Assembly: GCA_963726065.1 (NCBI GenBank)
Contig: CAVSAU010000016.1
Coordinates: 752,706-816,705 of the forward strand
Direction of reading: 5' to 3'
From: Neomesorhizobium sp963726065
GTDB lineage: Bacteria > Pseudomonadota > Alphaproteobacteria > Rhizobiales > Rhizobiaceae
Length of the DNA stretch: 64,000 nucleotides
The translations under genes were made by a program, and so were the position numbers. Of the stretch, positions 27,746-37,343 are shown in pieces. Each line of letters opens with the position of its first letter. Within the stretch, counting starts at the first letter, position 1. The notes below the pieces were generated by a model. The model was not told the DNA's origin and did no database searches. It worked only from the letters and a program-made list of their open reading frames with translations.

Positions 27746-28645
27746 CTAGTTTCGCGTCACAACCTGAATATAGTTCACTGTCTCCAGTGGTAGTTTCTTA
27801 CGTCGACCGAACATACACTGTTCGCCGCAGTTGTAGCCAGTCAGAGTCTGCTTGAGATCGCCACCTGATAACCTGAGCAGGTGTTTTAGTTCCTTCACGC
27901 CAGCCTCTGCCCCGGTGCGACAGTTGACTAGCTGCCTGGTCGAGTAACCGTGTTTGGCGCCCGTACCCGGCATGACCTGCATCACACCGAGGGCACCGGC
28001 CGACGATTTGGCACCACAGTTACCGCGTGATTCCTGTTTGGCCACCCGCAGGGCCAGATGCACTGGCACTTGATGTATCTTGGCCGCGCGCACGACTTCT
28101 TGATATCCGGGTTTCCCCATATCGATACCAGACACACTGTTGACCGATTGGGATAGTGCGGGGGTGCTGGTGTTACTGATACCGAACAGAGAGGGCCGTC
28201 GCCACTGTTCCTCAAGTGGGGTTTGCCCTGTATAGGCTGTGTTGACTGGTTTGGTTTGCATCGTCTCTGAGATAATTTTGGTCCTGGCCACGGGCCTCTG
28301 TCTTGGCTTGTCGACTGATGCCGTTATTTCCTTGCGCTTGTTGTAGCGCGGTTTTTGATCTTCCAGTTCCTGGATTTCATCCACCTTGGAGAAGATAACA
28401 GCAATTGGAATCCATGGGTCGGCAGTGCCTAATCGTCTGTCTGGACCGAGCCTGTCGACTATGGGGCTGGCTTGGTCACCTGATCGCTCGTCTGGGCCGA
28501 ACCGGGCGGGGATAGGTATCGGTGGGTCACCCAATCGTTCGCGCTTTATCGATTGTACGTGTTGGGCTGAGGGCCGGAGTCGCGCCCCGGTGTCTGGGTA
28601 CGGGCAGCTCAACAGTGAAGCGAGCAGACAAACGGCTGCCGACAT
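27746..28645 (-). CDS. Lytic transglycosylase, predicted lipoprotein
   Basis: 299 residues from ATG 28645 (AGGTGGG about 9 bases upstream); the frame is open further upstream but without a signal sequence. The N-terminus (MSAAVCLLASLLSC) has a lipobox, so it is probably anchored in the envelope. A Pro/Arg/Asp-rich linker precedes the C-terminal SLT domain: catalytic Glu in RVAKQESRGN, then ALGVMQVMPGTG and TLTGYNCGEQ. It would cleave the glycan strand of peptidoglycan. Not next to secretion genes, so a role in wall turnover is more likely than in a secretion machine. Confidence 0.85.
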   Translation of the reverse strand: MSAAVCLLASLLSCPYPDTGARLRPSAQHVQSIKRERLGDPPIPIPARFGPDERSGDQASPIVDRLGPDRRLGTADPWIPIAVIFSKVDEIQELEDQKPRYNKRKEITASVDKPRQRPVARTKIISETMQTKPVNTAYTGQTPLEEQWRRPSLFGISNTSTPALSQSVNSVSGIDMGKPGYQEVVRAAKIHQVPVHLALRVAKQESRGNCGAKSSAGALGVMQVMPGTGAKHGYSTRQLVNCRTGAEAGVKELKHLLRLSGGDLKQTLTGYNCGEQCMFGRRKKLPLETVNYIQVVTRN

Positions 28646-29109
28646 TGATGATGTCCCACCTATTAGATAGTCACCTCTCCGGTACCCTCTCCCGCCGTCT
28701 CGGGCAGAATCAGCGTTAAACTTCCATGAATAGAAGCAAAGACAAAGCACAAAGCTTACGCTGTGAGGCGCCGCTGCGCGGAATTGGCCAAGCCTGTTGC
28801 AAAGAAGGAACAGCGAGAGATGTTGGGTCAACTTGTTTGGGCTCGTGGACTTCTGGGCATCAAAGACCACGGCTTGGGCTGCTCGACGCTCAAGACACTG
28901 TGGCCGGCTCCGTGCAGGTTACCGGCCGGCCTGATCTAAGAAGTCGGTGAGCACCTGTTCTTGAAGGTTCCTGCTATTATTCGGGGCGTAAGACGGATAG
29001 CGCTCGTGGCCACTTCAAGTGACATTGCCGCGGAGACACGAAGCTGGCACATCCCAACTGGGAGACGGCAGGCGATCGCAATGATCGACTGCCGATCTGT
29101 ACCTGCACA
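28646..29109. other. 464-base intergenic region
   Basis: No gene or RNA recognised; the upstream part is an open extension of the transglycosylase frame with implausible composition. Confidence 0.35.
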
Positions 29110-29300
29110 TCATCGCCCAGATTCAGCAGAGCCCTGCGCCGCCTGGTGGATTACGTCGGCAACCACCTTCGGTTGAGTTATAAAGACGGCGTGGCTTGCC
29201 GCGACCTCGGTGATTGTCGCGCCGATGCGCTCGGCCATCGAGCGCAGCATGCGCTGGTCAAAGGCTTTGTCGTCCGTGGCGATTACCGCCCGAAATTCGC
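29110..29300 (-). pseudogene. C-terminal fragment of an alpha/beta hydrolase
   Basis: The minus strand reads EFRAVIATDDKAFDQRMLRSMAERIGATITEVAASHAVFITQPKVVADVI and stops. This is the end of chloroperoxidase-like alpha/beta hydrolases, with the catalytic His in SHAVF. The nucleophile half is missing. It lies 7 bases downstream of the cyclase stop, so a deletion has probably joined two genes. Confidence 0.65.
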
Positions 29301-29306
29301 GGGGGT

Positions 29307-31214
29307 TCAGTTCAGCGCCGCAGCTCTTGCCCTCTCTTCCTCGCATTGCTTGAGCCTATACTCGCCGGTAAACGCCGAGAGCTGGGCTGGCGTCATGCAG
29401 ACCGGTAACCCGGCCTTCGCAGCGCCTTCTGGCAACAGCGTCTCATCATCGAACGGCTGATAGGGGTACATGCTCTCCGCCGTCCAATCGGGGTTCAACT
29501 GAAGCACCCTGGCCGCGGCATCGGCTGCTTCCTGCTTCTTTCCGAGCTGCGCGGCGCTCATGGCGATATAGGCGGTCAGGTTAGGCGAGTCGCCAAGCTG
29601 CTTAGCGGACGCAAGCGCCTTGTCGAACTGGCGCGCAGCAAAATAGGTTTTGGTGATAGGGAAGTTCCACCACGACGGATACCGGGGATTGAGCTTCAGC
29701 GTTTGTTCGACAAGTTCGATCGCGCGCTCCGTCTGCCAGCCGCTATAGCTCCATGCCACTTGCATCATTACATCAGAGTTGCTGGACCCGAATTGCATCG
29801 CTTGATTCAGATGGCGTTCTGCCTGTTCGCCGTTGCCGACGACGGACATCATAAAGTTCGTACTGGGGTCGTTCGGATCGAGGGCGTATGCTCTTTCCGT
29901 ATATTTCCGCGCCGCCTCGGACGTCGCCGGAAAATCGTACTTCGCGCCGACATCAATATCCAATATGATCGCCATGCCCATATCGCGTGCCAGCGGCATG
30001 AAGTCAGGCGCGAGCTTCAGTCCTTTCTCGAAATAGGCCCGCGCCTGGATCAGGCCCTCCACAGTCATCCTGTGCTTCGCCTCGATGCCGAGCAGCCAGT
30101 AGTCATATGCGTTGAGGTCGGTCGCGTTCTTGCGCCTGGCAATGGTGCGTTCGGCCTCCGTCACCTGTCCCTGCCAGCCGGTTAGCGTTACCGCGATCTT
30201 TTGGGTGATTTCGTCCTGCACCTCGAGCAGCTCTGCCGCGAGGCGATCGTAGCGCTCTGACCAGACATGCGCACCCGTCTCTGCATTGATGAGCTGTGCT
30301 GTCACCCGCAAGCGATGACCGTCGACCTGCAGACTGCCTTCCAGCACGTATTTGACGTCGAGGGCCTTGCCTATCTCGCGCACGTCATGTGGCTTGCCTC
30401 GATAGACGTCTGTAGACGTGCGCGCGATGACTGCAAGGTCTCGGTAGCGTGCCAGGTCGGTGATGATGTCCTCGGTTACGCCAAACGCGAAGCGATCCCA
30501 CCTCGCATCGCCATTAAGATTTTCGAACGGCAGCACGGCGATGGCCGGCGGCCCGGCCTTGGCCGCATTCGGACTTAAGAACCACCACGCAGAGCCCGCG
30601 GCCGCGATCAAGATTGCTGCCGCTGCCGCCGCGCGCAGTTGCCTTGAATGGGATTTCAGCCGAAGCCGCCAGGGCCGACCGCCACCGTCAAGCCGAACGT
30701 GATAGGTGCGGACCGGCCGGGTGATGTTCTTCACATGCTGCTCGCCGGCAAAGTCGAGCGGCCGGTCGAATTTGCCCTGCATCTGGTCGTAGGCGGTACC
30801 GGAGATCAGGACGCCACCCGGATCGCATAGTTGTTCGAGCCGGGCGGCGACATTGACACCGTCGCCAAGCAGATCGCCGTCGTCGGCCACCACATCGCCC
30901 AGATTGATTCCGATGCGGAAGATGATCCGCCGCTCGGGGGGAACTTCGGTTTGCCGTGCGGCAGTTTCCTTCTGAATTGCCACCGCAGCATTTGTTGCGT
31001 CGACGACCGATCCGAATTCGACGATCGCTCCATCGCCCGTCAGCTTGACGATATGGCCATGGTGCTGCGTAAGAAGCGGGTCAATTACCTCGCGACGCAG
31101 AGCTTTTATAGCGACTAAAGTTCCACCCTCGTCCTGTTCGACGAGCCGTGAATAGCCCACTATATCGGCGGCCAAAATCGCCACCAGCCGCCGCTCGACC
31201 GGATTCTCGTCCAC
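29307..31214 (-). CDS. Membrane class III adenylate cyclase with TPR periplasmic region
   Basis: 635 residues from GTG 31214, chosen for GAGGAGGGG 8 bases upstream. N-terminal class III cyclase domain (about 8-180) with metal aspartates in AADIVGYSR and TGDGAIVEFGS and the GINLGDV, NVAARLE motifs; a TM helix (AAAAAILIAAAGSAWWFL); then the periplasmic or cytosolic module common to rhizobial cyclases: AIAVLPFENLNGD, ITDLARYRDLAVIARTS, VKYVLEGSL and a TPR array. Makes cAMP from ATP; the input signal is unknown. Same family and layout as the frameshifted gene at 37344. Confidence 0.9.
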   Translation of the reverse strand: MDENPVERRLVAILAADIVGYSRLVEQDEGGTLVAIKALRREVIDPLLTQHHGHIVKLTGDGAIVEFGSVVDATNAAVAIQKETAARQTEVPPERRIIFRIGINLGDVVADDGDLLGDGVNVAARLEQLCDPGGVLISGTAYDQMQGKFDRPLDFAGEQHVKNITRPVRTYHVRLDGGGRPWRLRLKSHSRQLRAAAAAAILIAAAGSAWWFLSPNAAKAGPPAIAVLPFENLNGDARWDRFAFGVTEDIITDLARYRDLAVIARTSTDVYRGKPHDVREIGKALDVKYVLEGSLQVDGHRLRVTAQLINAETGAHVWSERYDRLAAELLEVQDEITQKIAVTLTGWQGQVTEAERTIARRKNATDLNAYDYWLLGIEAKHRMTVEGLIQARAYFEKGLKLAPDFMPLARDMGMAIILDIDVGAKYDFPATSEAARKYTERAYALDPNDPSTNFMMSVVGNGEQAERHLNQAMQFGSSNSDVMMQVAWSYSGWQTERAIELVEQTLKLNPRYPSWWNFPITKTYFAARQFDKALASAKQLGDSPNLTAYIAMSAAQLGKKQEAADAAARVLQLNPDWTAESMYPYQPFDDETLLPEGAAKAGLPVCMTPAQLSAFTGEYRLKQCEEERARAAALN

Positions 31215-31420
31215 GGTCGCGCCCCTCCTCAAAGGGCGCCTGCCAACTACACGCAAGGCCCCTTTCGGCCGGCCCGCTTTCCCAAGATAACATAGTTCGG
31301 AGGATTGAGAATAACCAAGATGCTGTGGGAGGACTACTTCGCAGCGCAAAGCAACCATCCGTTGATGGACTTCAAACGGCTGTTCCTGGCGCAACCGAGA
31401 GCTTCAGCTTAATGTCCTCT

Positions 31421-31435
31421 GTGGATGGCTCCCGC
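31421..31435 (+). repeat. Subterminal inverted repeat, transposase-downstream side
   Basis: GTGGATGGCTCCCGC. Exact reverse complement of 32777-32791. The core GGATGGCTCC also recurs at 32716-32725, just upstream of the transposase start. Confidence 0.75.
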
Positions 31436-31674
31436 ATTGCAAGAGGTAATCCGACGTTCTGGCGCGTTGGGTCGGGTGCAGTCTTCTGTCCGGCCTGTTG
31501 ATGCAGCCAATAGAGACTGCTGCTTCTCAGGCTATAACGCCTCGGACATTCGACGGGTTGTCCCTGTTCCCGGCCTGACCGGTCTCACCATCACATCGCG
31601 TCGCTCTCACAACCTCATGGAGCCGATCGATCGGCTCTAACTGTTTTCTGCTTCAGCGTCTCATTCCTCGCAAC
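31436..31674 (-). ncRNA. Candidate bridge RNA region of the IS element
   Basis: Non-coding DNA of 239 bases between the transposase stop and the distal inverted repeat. In IS1111-group elements the bridge RNA that guides the recombinase to donor and target is encoded on this side (established for IS110-family recombinases). The region contains an 18-bp perfect palindrome, GAGCCGATCGATCGGCTC, at 31620-31637. No RNA structure was computed, so this is an inference from position. Confidence 0.35.
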
Positions 31675-32712
31675 TTAGGCTGCCAGATGCGGGGCATGGC
31701 GGGCCTGGTAGGTCTCGCCGTGGGCCATGATTGCCCAGACCACCCGGGCCATCTTGTTCGCCATGGCTACACTCGCCACGCGCGCTGGCTTCCGGGCAAG
31801 CAACGCGAGGAGGCGCGGATCCGCCGTCTCAGGCTTATGCCTCGCCCGGCGGATCAAAGAGGTCGCGCCGATCACAAGGAGTTTTCTCAGATACCGGTCA
31901 CCCATCTTGGTGATACGGCCAAGCCGGTCCTTGCCGCCGCTCGAGTTTTGCGAAGGTGTCAGCCCCAGCCAGGCTGCGAACTCTCGGCCCGAGCGGAACA
32001 GTCGCGGATCGGCAACCGATGCGGCAAATGCTGTGGCCCCTACCGGGCCGATGCCGGGGATTGTCGACAAGCGCCGTGCCACCTCGTCAGATCTTTGCAG
32101 GGCAACGATCGACCGTTCGATCGCCTGAAAACGGATATGGGTGTCGAGTACCTGACCGCACAGGAGGCCGAGAACCTGCATTGCCATCGCTGGCACTTGC
32201 GGTTCCGCTTCCTTCGCGGTGATCTTGCGCGCCAGCCCAAGCGCACGCTCCAAACCTTCGGGGATGTCGATGCCGAACTCGGCCAACAGGCCGCGGATCA
32301 TGTTGACCAGTTGCGTGCGCTGCTTGACCAGGAGGTTGCGTGTTCGGTGAAGCGACAGGGCCGCCTGTTGCTCGGCTGACTTCATCGCCACGAAACGCAT
32401 GGTCGGACGTCTCACCGCTTCGCAAATCGCTTCGGCGTCCACTGCATCATTCTTGCCGCGCTTCACATATGGCTTCACATAGGCCGGCGGCATCAAGCGG
32501 ACCTCGTGGCCGAGCCCTGTCAGCTCTCGTGCCCAATGATGTGATGTCCCGCACGCCTCCATGCCGATCAGGCAGGGAGGCAACTTTGTAAAGAACGGCA
32601 GAACTTGCGATCGCCGTAGTGCCTTACGCACAACAACGTCTCCAGACGCATCAACGGCATGAACTTGAAAAATGCGCTTGGCCAGATCAAGGCCCACGGT
32701 GGTAATCTGCAT
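31675..32712 (-). CDS. IS110-family transposase (DEDD recombinase)
   Basis: 345 residues from ATG 32712. The N-terminal RuvC-like DEDD domain has Asp9 (GLDLAK), Glu52 (GMEACG), and Asp89/Asp92 (KNDAVDAEAI). The C-terminal Transposase_20 domain contains STIPGIGPVGATAFAA and the catalytic-serine region (LGLTPSQNSSGGKDRLGRITKMGD). Full-length and uninterrupted, so the element may be active. A longer upstream frame to 33060 crosses the inverted repeat and is not coding. Confidence 0.93.
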   Translation of the reverse strand: MQITTVGLDLAKRIFQVHAVDASGDVVVRKALRRSQVLPFFTKLPPCLIGMEACGTSHHWARELTGLGHEVRLMPPAYVKPYVKRGKNDAVDAEAICEAVRRPTMRFVAMKSAEQQAALSLHRTRNLLVKQRTQLVNMIRGLLAEFGIDIPEGLERALGLARKITAKEAEPQVPAMAMQVLGLLCGQVLDTHIRFQAIERSIVALQRSDEVARRLSTIPGIGPVGATAFAASVADPRLFRSGREFAAWLGLTPSQNSSGGKDRLGRITKMGDRYLRKLLVIGATSLIRRARHKPETADPRLLALLARKPARVASVAMANKMARVVWAIMAHGETYQARHAPHLAA

Positions 32713-32776
32713 GGCGGATGGCTCCTTTGCTCGGGTTGCCTGACAGCAAACCCAATGTGGCACCGAGATGCCGGGA

Positions 32777-32791
32777 GCGGGAGCCATCCAC
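32777..32791 (-). repeat. Subterminal inverted repeat, transposase-upstream side
   Basis: GCGGGAGCCATCCAC, the exact reverse complement of 31421-31435. Three bases beyond it is a small perfect hairpin, CATCTGC-6 bases-GCAGATG (32794-32813), which may lie in the target or the element end. Confidence 0.75.
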
Positions 32792-32953
32792 CTCATCTGC
32801 TTCTGGGCAGATGTGAACTTTGCCTCTTCGGCTGACATAGGGCGCAAAGCGGCCCCGTGTGCGTAAGACGTTCCCTGGAAACTCGTCGCCCCGGTATTGA
32901 GCATTCGTTCGTTTGCCCTAGTTTGTGATCGAAACTCGGCGACGGAATGCTTC

Positions 32954-35900
32954 ATGAACCAATCGGATCGGAACCTCGCGTTTCTCTCTGGAGGAGGCGA
33001 GATGGGCGAGTATATGCGGGTGCACGACTGGACATCGTCTCCGCTTGGCACCCCTGCCAACTGGCCGCAATCACTACGTACGGTCGTTCGATTGATGCTG
33101 AATACCGGGCATCCGATGTATATTTGGTGGGGTCCCGAACTCGCTTGCCTCTACAACGATGCTTACCGCCAATCGATCGGCCCGGAGCGTCACCCAGGCT
33201 CGTTAGGGAAACCGGCCCGCGAGGTCTGGGGGGAGATCTGGCACATCATCGGGCCTCAAATCGATCAAGTCATGTCTGGCCGGGGGGCCACTTGGAACGA
33301 GAATGCCCTCGTTCCAATCACACGACATGGGAGAAAAGAAGAGGTCTATTGGACCTATAGCTACGGGCCTATCGACGACGAACTAGCACCCAATGGCGTT
33401 GGTGGCGTGCTTGTGGTCTGCACCGAGACGACACAAGCGGTTTTAGCACAGGCACGCCAAACCGAAGCAGCTGCAAGGCAGCGGCGTCTTTTCGAGCAGG
33501 CGCCCGGGTTCATTATCATAATGCGCGGTCCGGATCATACGGTTGAATTTGTCAACGATGCGCATCGCGCTGTCTTTGGAAGCCACAACTGGGTTGGGAA
33601 AACGATCCGGCAAGCGTTTCCGAGCATCGAGGGCCAAGGCTTCTTCGAGGTTCTGGACCGCGTTTATCTAATTGGGGAGACTTACGAAGCGACAAGTAGA
33701 CCGGTGCACTACCAGCGTTCGCCGGAGCTACTCGCTGAGACACGATATCTAACCTTCATCTATGCGCCTCTATACGACGACACTGGCGGTATATCCGGAA
33801 TTTTCTGTGAGGGCTTCGACGTGACTGAAGCTCACCACGCAGGCCAGCACGCGGCTGCTCTGGCCGAACTCGGTGAACGAATTCGTGAAATTGTGGAACC
33901 GGATCAACTGGCCTTCGCAGCCGCAGAGATTCTTGGCCGCGAGTTGGATGTCAGTCGTGCAGGTTACGGCACGATAGATCCCACTGCGGAAACAATCATC
34001 ATCGATCGTGATTGGAATGCGCCTGGCATTCGGAGCCTCGCGGGTACCCTGCATTTTCGTGACTATGGAAGCTATATCGATGAGCTAAAGCGGGGAGAAA
34101 CTGTTGTCTGCGTCGATGCCGAAATCGATCCTCGTACGGCTCGAAACGCGGCCGCACTGAAGGCGATCAGCGCTCAATCGTTCGTCAACATGCCGGTGAC
34201 CGAGGAGGACGGCTTTGTTGCACTTCTATACCTCAACAATGCCACACCTCGGGTCTGGGCTGAAAGTGAGATCGCGCTCATTCAACAAATTGCCGAGCGC
34301 ACCAGAACGGCCATGGAGAGGCGACGTGCAGAAGCCTCGTTACGAGAAAATGAAGGACGCCTGCGATTTCTTGCGGCACTGGCTGACAAAGCTGAAAGGG
34401 AAATCGATGCAGATTCGGTGATGGCGATCACAACGCGCCTTGTTGGGGAACATATGCGAGTTTCCATTTGTGCTTATGCCGACATGGAGCCGGATGAGGA
34501 TCATTTCACGATTAGGGGGGATTGGAGCGCTGAGGGTTCGCCGAGCATCGTTGGTCATTATAGACTGGCCGATTTCGGCAAACTGGCTGTTGAAAAGCTT
34601 CGCGCGGGCTTGCCGCTGATCGTCAATGACAACCAGGCCGAACTCGCCCCCGAGGAGGCCCAAACTTTCATCAACATCGGCATAGCGGCAACGATCTGTA
34701 TGCCCTTGGTTAAGGAGGGGAAACTAACGGCGCTGATAGCGATCCATGACAAGAACGCGCGCCGATGGACCAGCAGCGAATTGGCGTTGTTGGTAGAGGT
34801 TACCGAAAGATCCTGGGCCCATGTCGAACGAGGCCGATCCGAGCAGGCGGCCGCGCGTGAGTTGGCCGAGCGGCGGCGCGCAGAGCAAGCACTACAAGCC
34901 CTCAATGCGACGCTGGAGGAACGCGTTCTCGAAGAGGTCGCTGAACGTGTGAAAGCCGAAGAAAACCTTCGGCAATCACAGAAAATGGAAGCCGTCGGGC
35001 AACTAACAGGTGGGATAGCTCACGACTTCAACAACATGCTCGCCGTTGTAATTGGTGGCCTCAATCTCATTCAGAGAAAGGTGGCTAAGGGTGACTTCGA
35101 CGTATCTCGGTTTGTTGAAGGGGCGTTGGATGGCGCTCAGCGCGCCGCCGGGTTGACACAAAGGTTGCTCGCGTTTTCCCGCCAACAACCCTTGGCGCCA
35201 AAGCCATTGAACATCAATCGAATGGTCTCGGACATGAGCGAGCTCCTGGTTCGGACACTAGGCGAAACCATCAAGGTGGAAACAGTGCTTGGCGCCGGAT
35301 TGTGGCAAGTGGAAGTGGATGCTAGCCAATTGGAGAGCGCCATCGTCAACCTAGCTGTGAACGCTCGCGATGCGATGCCCTGCGGTGGAAAGCTCACAAT
35401 CGAGACCTCCAACGCTTATGTCGACGATAAATACGCCAAGGCATCCGGCATTGCTGCCGGACAGTTTGTACTTATTGCGGTGACCGATACGGGAACAGGA
35501 ATGTCGGCCGAGACGATGGTCCGGGCGTTCGACCCATTCTACACCACAAAGGACGTGGGTAAGGGCACTGGGCTGGGTCTAAGTCAGGTCTACGGTTTCG
35601 TTCGGCAATCTTCCGGCAATGTAAAGCTTTACTCGGAAGTTGACGTAGGGACGACGGTCAAAATCTATCTACCGCGCTTCTACGGGCTCCCAGCAGACGA
35701 TCTACGGGATGCTGGACCACAGGTTACGGCACGCGGAAAGGATGATGAAGTCATTCTGGTCGTGGAGGACGACGATCGTGTGCGCGCCGTTTCGATAGAA
35801 GCGCTCAGTGAGTTGGGTTACACCGTGTTTGAAATGCGTAGTCCTTCTGAGGCGTTGAGGCTGCTTGAAGGCGACCAGGTAGTCTCACTTCTCTTTACGG

Positions 35901-36112
35901 ACGTTGTGATGCCCGAAATGTCGGGCCGAGACCTGGTTGAAAGAGCAAGGCGGGTCCGACCCACGCTGAAAGTTCTCTACACGACGGGATATACGCGGAA
36001 TGCGATCGTTCATAACGGCGCCTTGGGCTCTGGCACAAACCTACTTTCAAAGCCATACAGCATCGATGAGCTATCCGAGAAAGTGAGAGCGATTCTTGAT
36101 CGCGAATGGTGA
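32954..36112 (+). CDS. Hybrid sensor histidine kinase with PAS, GAF and receiver domains
   Basis: 1052 residues from ATG 32954. No TM helix, so probably cytoplasmic. Order: an N-terminal PAS-like region (HDWTSSPLGTPANWPQSLR, typical of rhizobial light/oxygen-type kinases), a second PAS (RLFEQAPGFIIIMRGPDHTVEFVND), two GAF-like domains (about 300-460 and 480-640), a coiled coil, HisKA with phospho-His (GQLTGGIAHDFNNMLAV), HATPase_c (NLAVNARDAMP, DTGTGMS, FYTTKDVGKGTGLGL), and a C-terminal receiver with phospho-acceptor Asp in LLFTDVVMPEMSG and Lys in LSKPY. It can phosphorylate its own receiver; a downstream partner is not adjacent. Placed just beyond the IS element, apparently intact. Confidence 0.92.
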   Translation: MNQSDRNLAFLSGGGEMGEYMRVHDWTSSPLGTPANWPQSLRTVVRLMLNTGHPMYIWWGPELACLYNDAYRQSIGPERHPGSLGKPAREVWGEIWHIIGPQIDQVMSGRGATWNENALVPITRHGRKEEVYWTYSYGPIDDELAPNGVGGVLVVCTETTQAVLAQARQTEAAARQRRLFEQAPGFIIIMRGPDHTVEFVNDAHRAVFGSHNWVGKTIRQAFPSIEGQGFFEVLDRVYLIGETYEATSRPVHYQRSPELLAETRYLTFIYAPLYDDTGGISGIFCEGFDVTEAHHAGQHAAALAELGERIREIVEPDQLAFAAAEILGRELDVSRAGYGTIDPTAETIIIDRDWNAPGIRSLAGTLHFRDYGSYIDELKRGETVVCVDAEIDPRTARNAAALKAISAQSFVNMPVTEEDGFVALLYLNNATPRVWAESEIALIQQIAERTRTAMERRRAEASLRENEGRLRFLAALADKAEREIDADSVMAITTRLVGEHMRVSICAYADMEPDEDHFTIRGDWSAEGSPSIVGHYRLADFGKLAVEKLRAGLPLIVNDNQAELAPEEAQTFINIGIAATICMPLVKEGKLTALIAIHDKNARRWTSSELALLVEVTERSWAHVERGRSEQAAARELAERRRAEQALQALNATLEERVLEEVAERVKAEENLRQSQKMEAVGQLTGGIAHDFNNMLAVVIGGLNLIQRKVAKGDFDVSRFVEGALDGAQRAAGLTQRLLAFSRQQPLAPKPLNINRMVSDMSELLVRTLGETIKVETVLGAGLWQVEVDASQLESAIVNLAVNARDAMPCGGKLTIETSNAYVDDKYAKASGIAAGQFVLIAVTDTGTGMSAETMVRAFDPFYTTKDVGKGTGLGLSQVYGFVRQSSGNVKLYSEVDVGTTVKIYLPRFYGLPADDLRDAGPQVTARGKDDEVILVVEDDDRVRAVSIEALSELGYTVFEMRSPSEALRLLEGDQVVSLLFTDVVMPEMSGRDLVERARRVRPTLKVLYTTGYTRNAIVHNGALGSGTNLLSKPYSIDELSEKVRAILDREW

Positions 36113-36337
36113 ATACATTTGACGCACAACTGGCTCAGGCTTGTGCATGAACGGGTCCGTAGGAATGACTGCCATTAGCCGCAAAGCGGCATGGCATCAC
36201 GCCGATTGTAAAAGCCCGTTTGCAAAACGTTCTTTCACTCCCGGCTCCCGGCCGACATTTACTCGCAGAGCCTCAATCGTCCTGCCTCTTCCAAATTGTG
36301 TGTGGATCATTCGAAAATCCGACAAACTCAATTCTCC

Positions 36338-37132
36338 CTATCGAGTGAACCGGCCGCGATCCGCGTGTGTTGCAACTCCACACATGAACATGGACGCAAA
36401 CTTGAGCCCACACGCTTCCGCCATTTTTTGGGAAGGGGCGTTGGTGGACGCGATCATTTCATACATGTGTGAGGCGTTTAAGTCGTTGAATATCGCCACG
36501 GCAAGGCGAGCGTTGATGTAACTGCCAAGGCCCTTCCCCCTGTATGCCGCCTCTACTGCGACAAGACCGCCCCAAGCGTAGCGAAGGTATGGGCTGTGGG
36601 AGTTATGAGGAAGATAGGCATGCGCTGCTGCGACCGGGTGTCCAGCGTCAGTTCCCACAACGACCGTGGCGGCGGCTCCACACTCGCCTGTCAGGAACGA
36701 TCCAGAGAATGGTACAACGCCGGTCGAAGCGATCAATTGCTGAACGCAAAGCGTATATGCGTCCTCGGGCTGACGAGGCATTGGCAGCGCGACGAGCCCC
36801 CCTGTATCAGCTGTGTTTACGATCTGCTCGCATAGGGGCAAGACTTCCTCACGCGCCCCGATATAGAGATTCCAGGTGTCGAGACGAAAGCCGCGCTCCG
36901 CCAGGTTTGCCTGTACCTGATCGTTCTCCTCTACACGGATGAGCCTGAACCCAATGAACCCATCGCGTTGCAAAATGTCGACAATCGTTTTCCAGCCAAG
37001 ACGGTCAATGTCATCACATCCGAGCATGCGACAGTTTTGACATAGGCCGGGTGTAGCTGCGATTGCAGCGACGCTGGCCTCTGCGCGGGCCTGCAAATTG
37101 CGCTGCTCTTCAGTTCCGAAAAAACCAGGCAT
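36338..37132 (-). CDS. GNAT-family N-acetyltransferase
   Basis: 264 residues, ATG 37132. C-terminal half holds the GNAT acetyl-CoA motif A (LVAVEAAYRGKGLGSYINARLA, with the R/Q-x-x-G-x-G/A pattern as RGKGLG) and a following helix. The N-terminal 120 residues, with two cysteine pairs (CQNCRMLGC), are not a known acetyltransferase domain. Substrate unknown. Divergent from the cyclase gene at 37344, 211 bases away. Confidence 0.8.
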   Translation of the reverse strand: MPGFFGTEEQRNLQARAEASVAAIAATPGLCQNCRMLGCDDIDRLGWKTIVDILQRDGFIGFRLIRVEENDQVQANLAERGFRLDTWNLYIGAREEVLPLCEQIVNTADTGGLVALPMPRQPEDAYTLCVQQLIASTGVVPFSGSFLTGECGAAATVVVGTDAGHPVAAAHAYLPHNSHSPYLRYAWGGLVAVEAAYRGKGLGSYINARLAVAIFNDLNASHMYEMIASTNAPSQKMAEACGLKFASMFMCGVATHADRGRFTR

Positions 37133-37343
37133 ATGCGGCCTCTTTTTGGTTGGCGCTCTAGGATGCTACCTTGCTTGCGCCGCGGAAGACAAAGCACGAT
37201 CACAGATATCCGGCTCGTATAGCGGCCTAACAGCAGCTTCATCGTCACAAAATAGCTGATTGAAACTCTCAAACAAACTCAGCGGGTGTCGGCAAGAAGA
37301 TGGCGTCGGTCGTAGTTCGCCGCTAGGTTTGTTCTGAAGGAGT

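Larger units (their letters stand above)
31421..32791 (-). mobile_element. IS110-family (IS1111-like) insertion sequence
   Basis: A 15-bp sequence, GTGGATGGCTCCCGC at 31421-31435, recurs as its exact reverse complement at 32777-32791, bracketing the transposase. Most IS110 elements lack terminal repeats, but the IS1111 subgroup has subterminal ones such as these, set a few bases inside the true ends. The 1.37-kb span holds a 345-residue transposase, 239 non-coding bases after its stop and about 64 before its start. The exact ends and target are not visible from one copy. Confidence 0.75.

Noticed and set aside
31620..31637. The 18-bp palindrome as a rho-independent terminator
   Set aside because: It has no loop and no T-run; it is a palindrome rather than a terminator hairpin.
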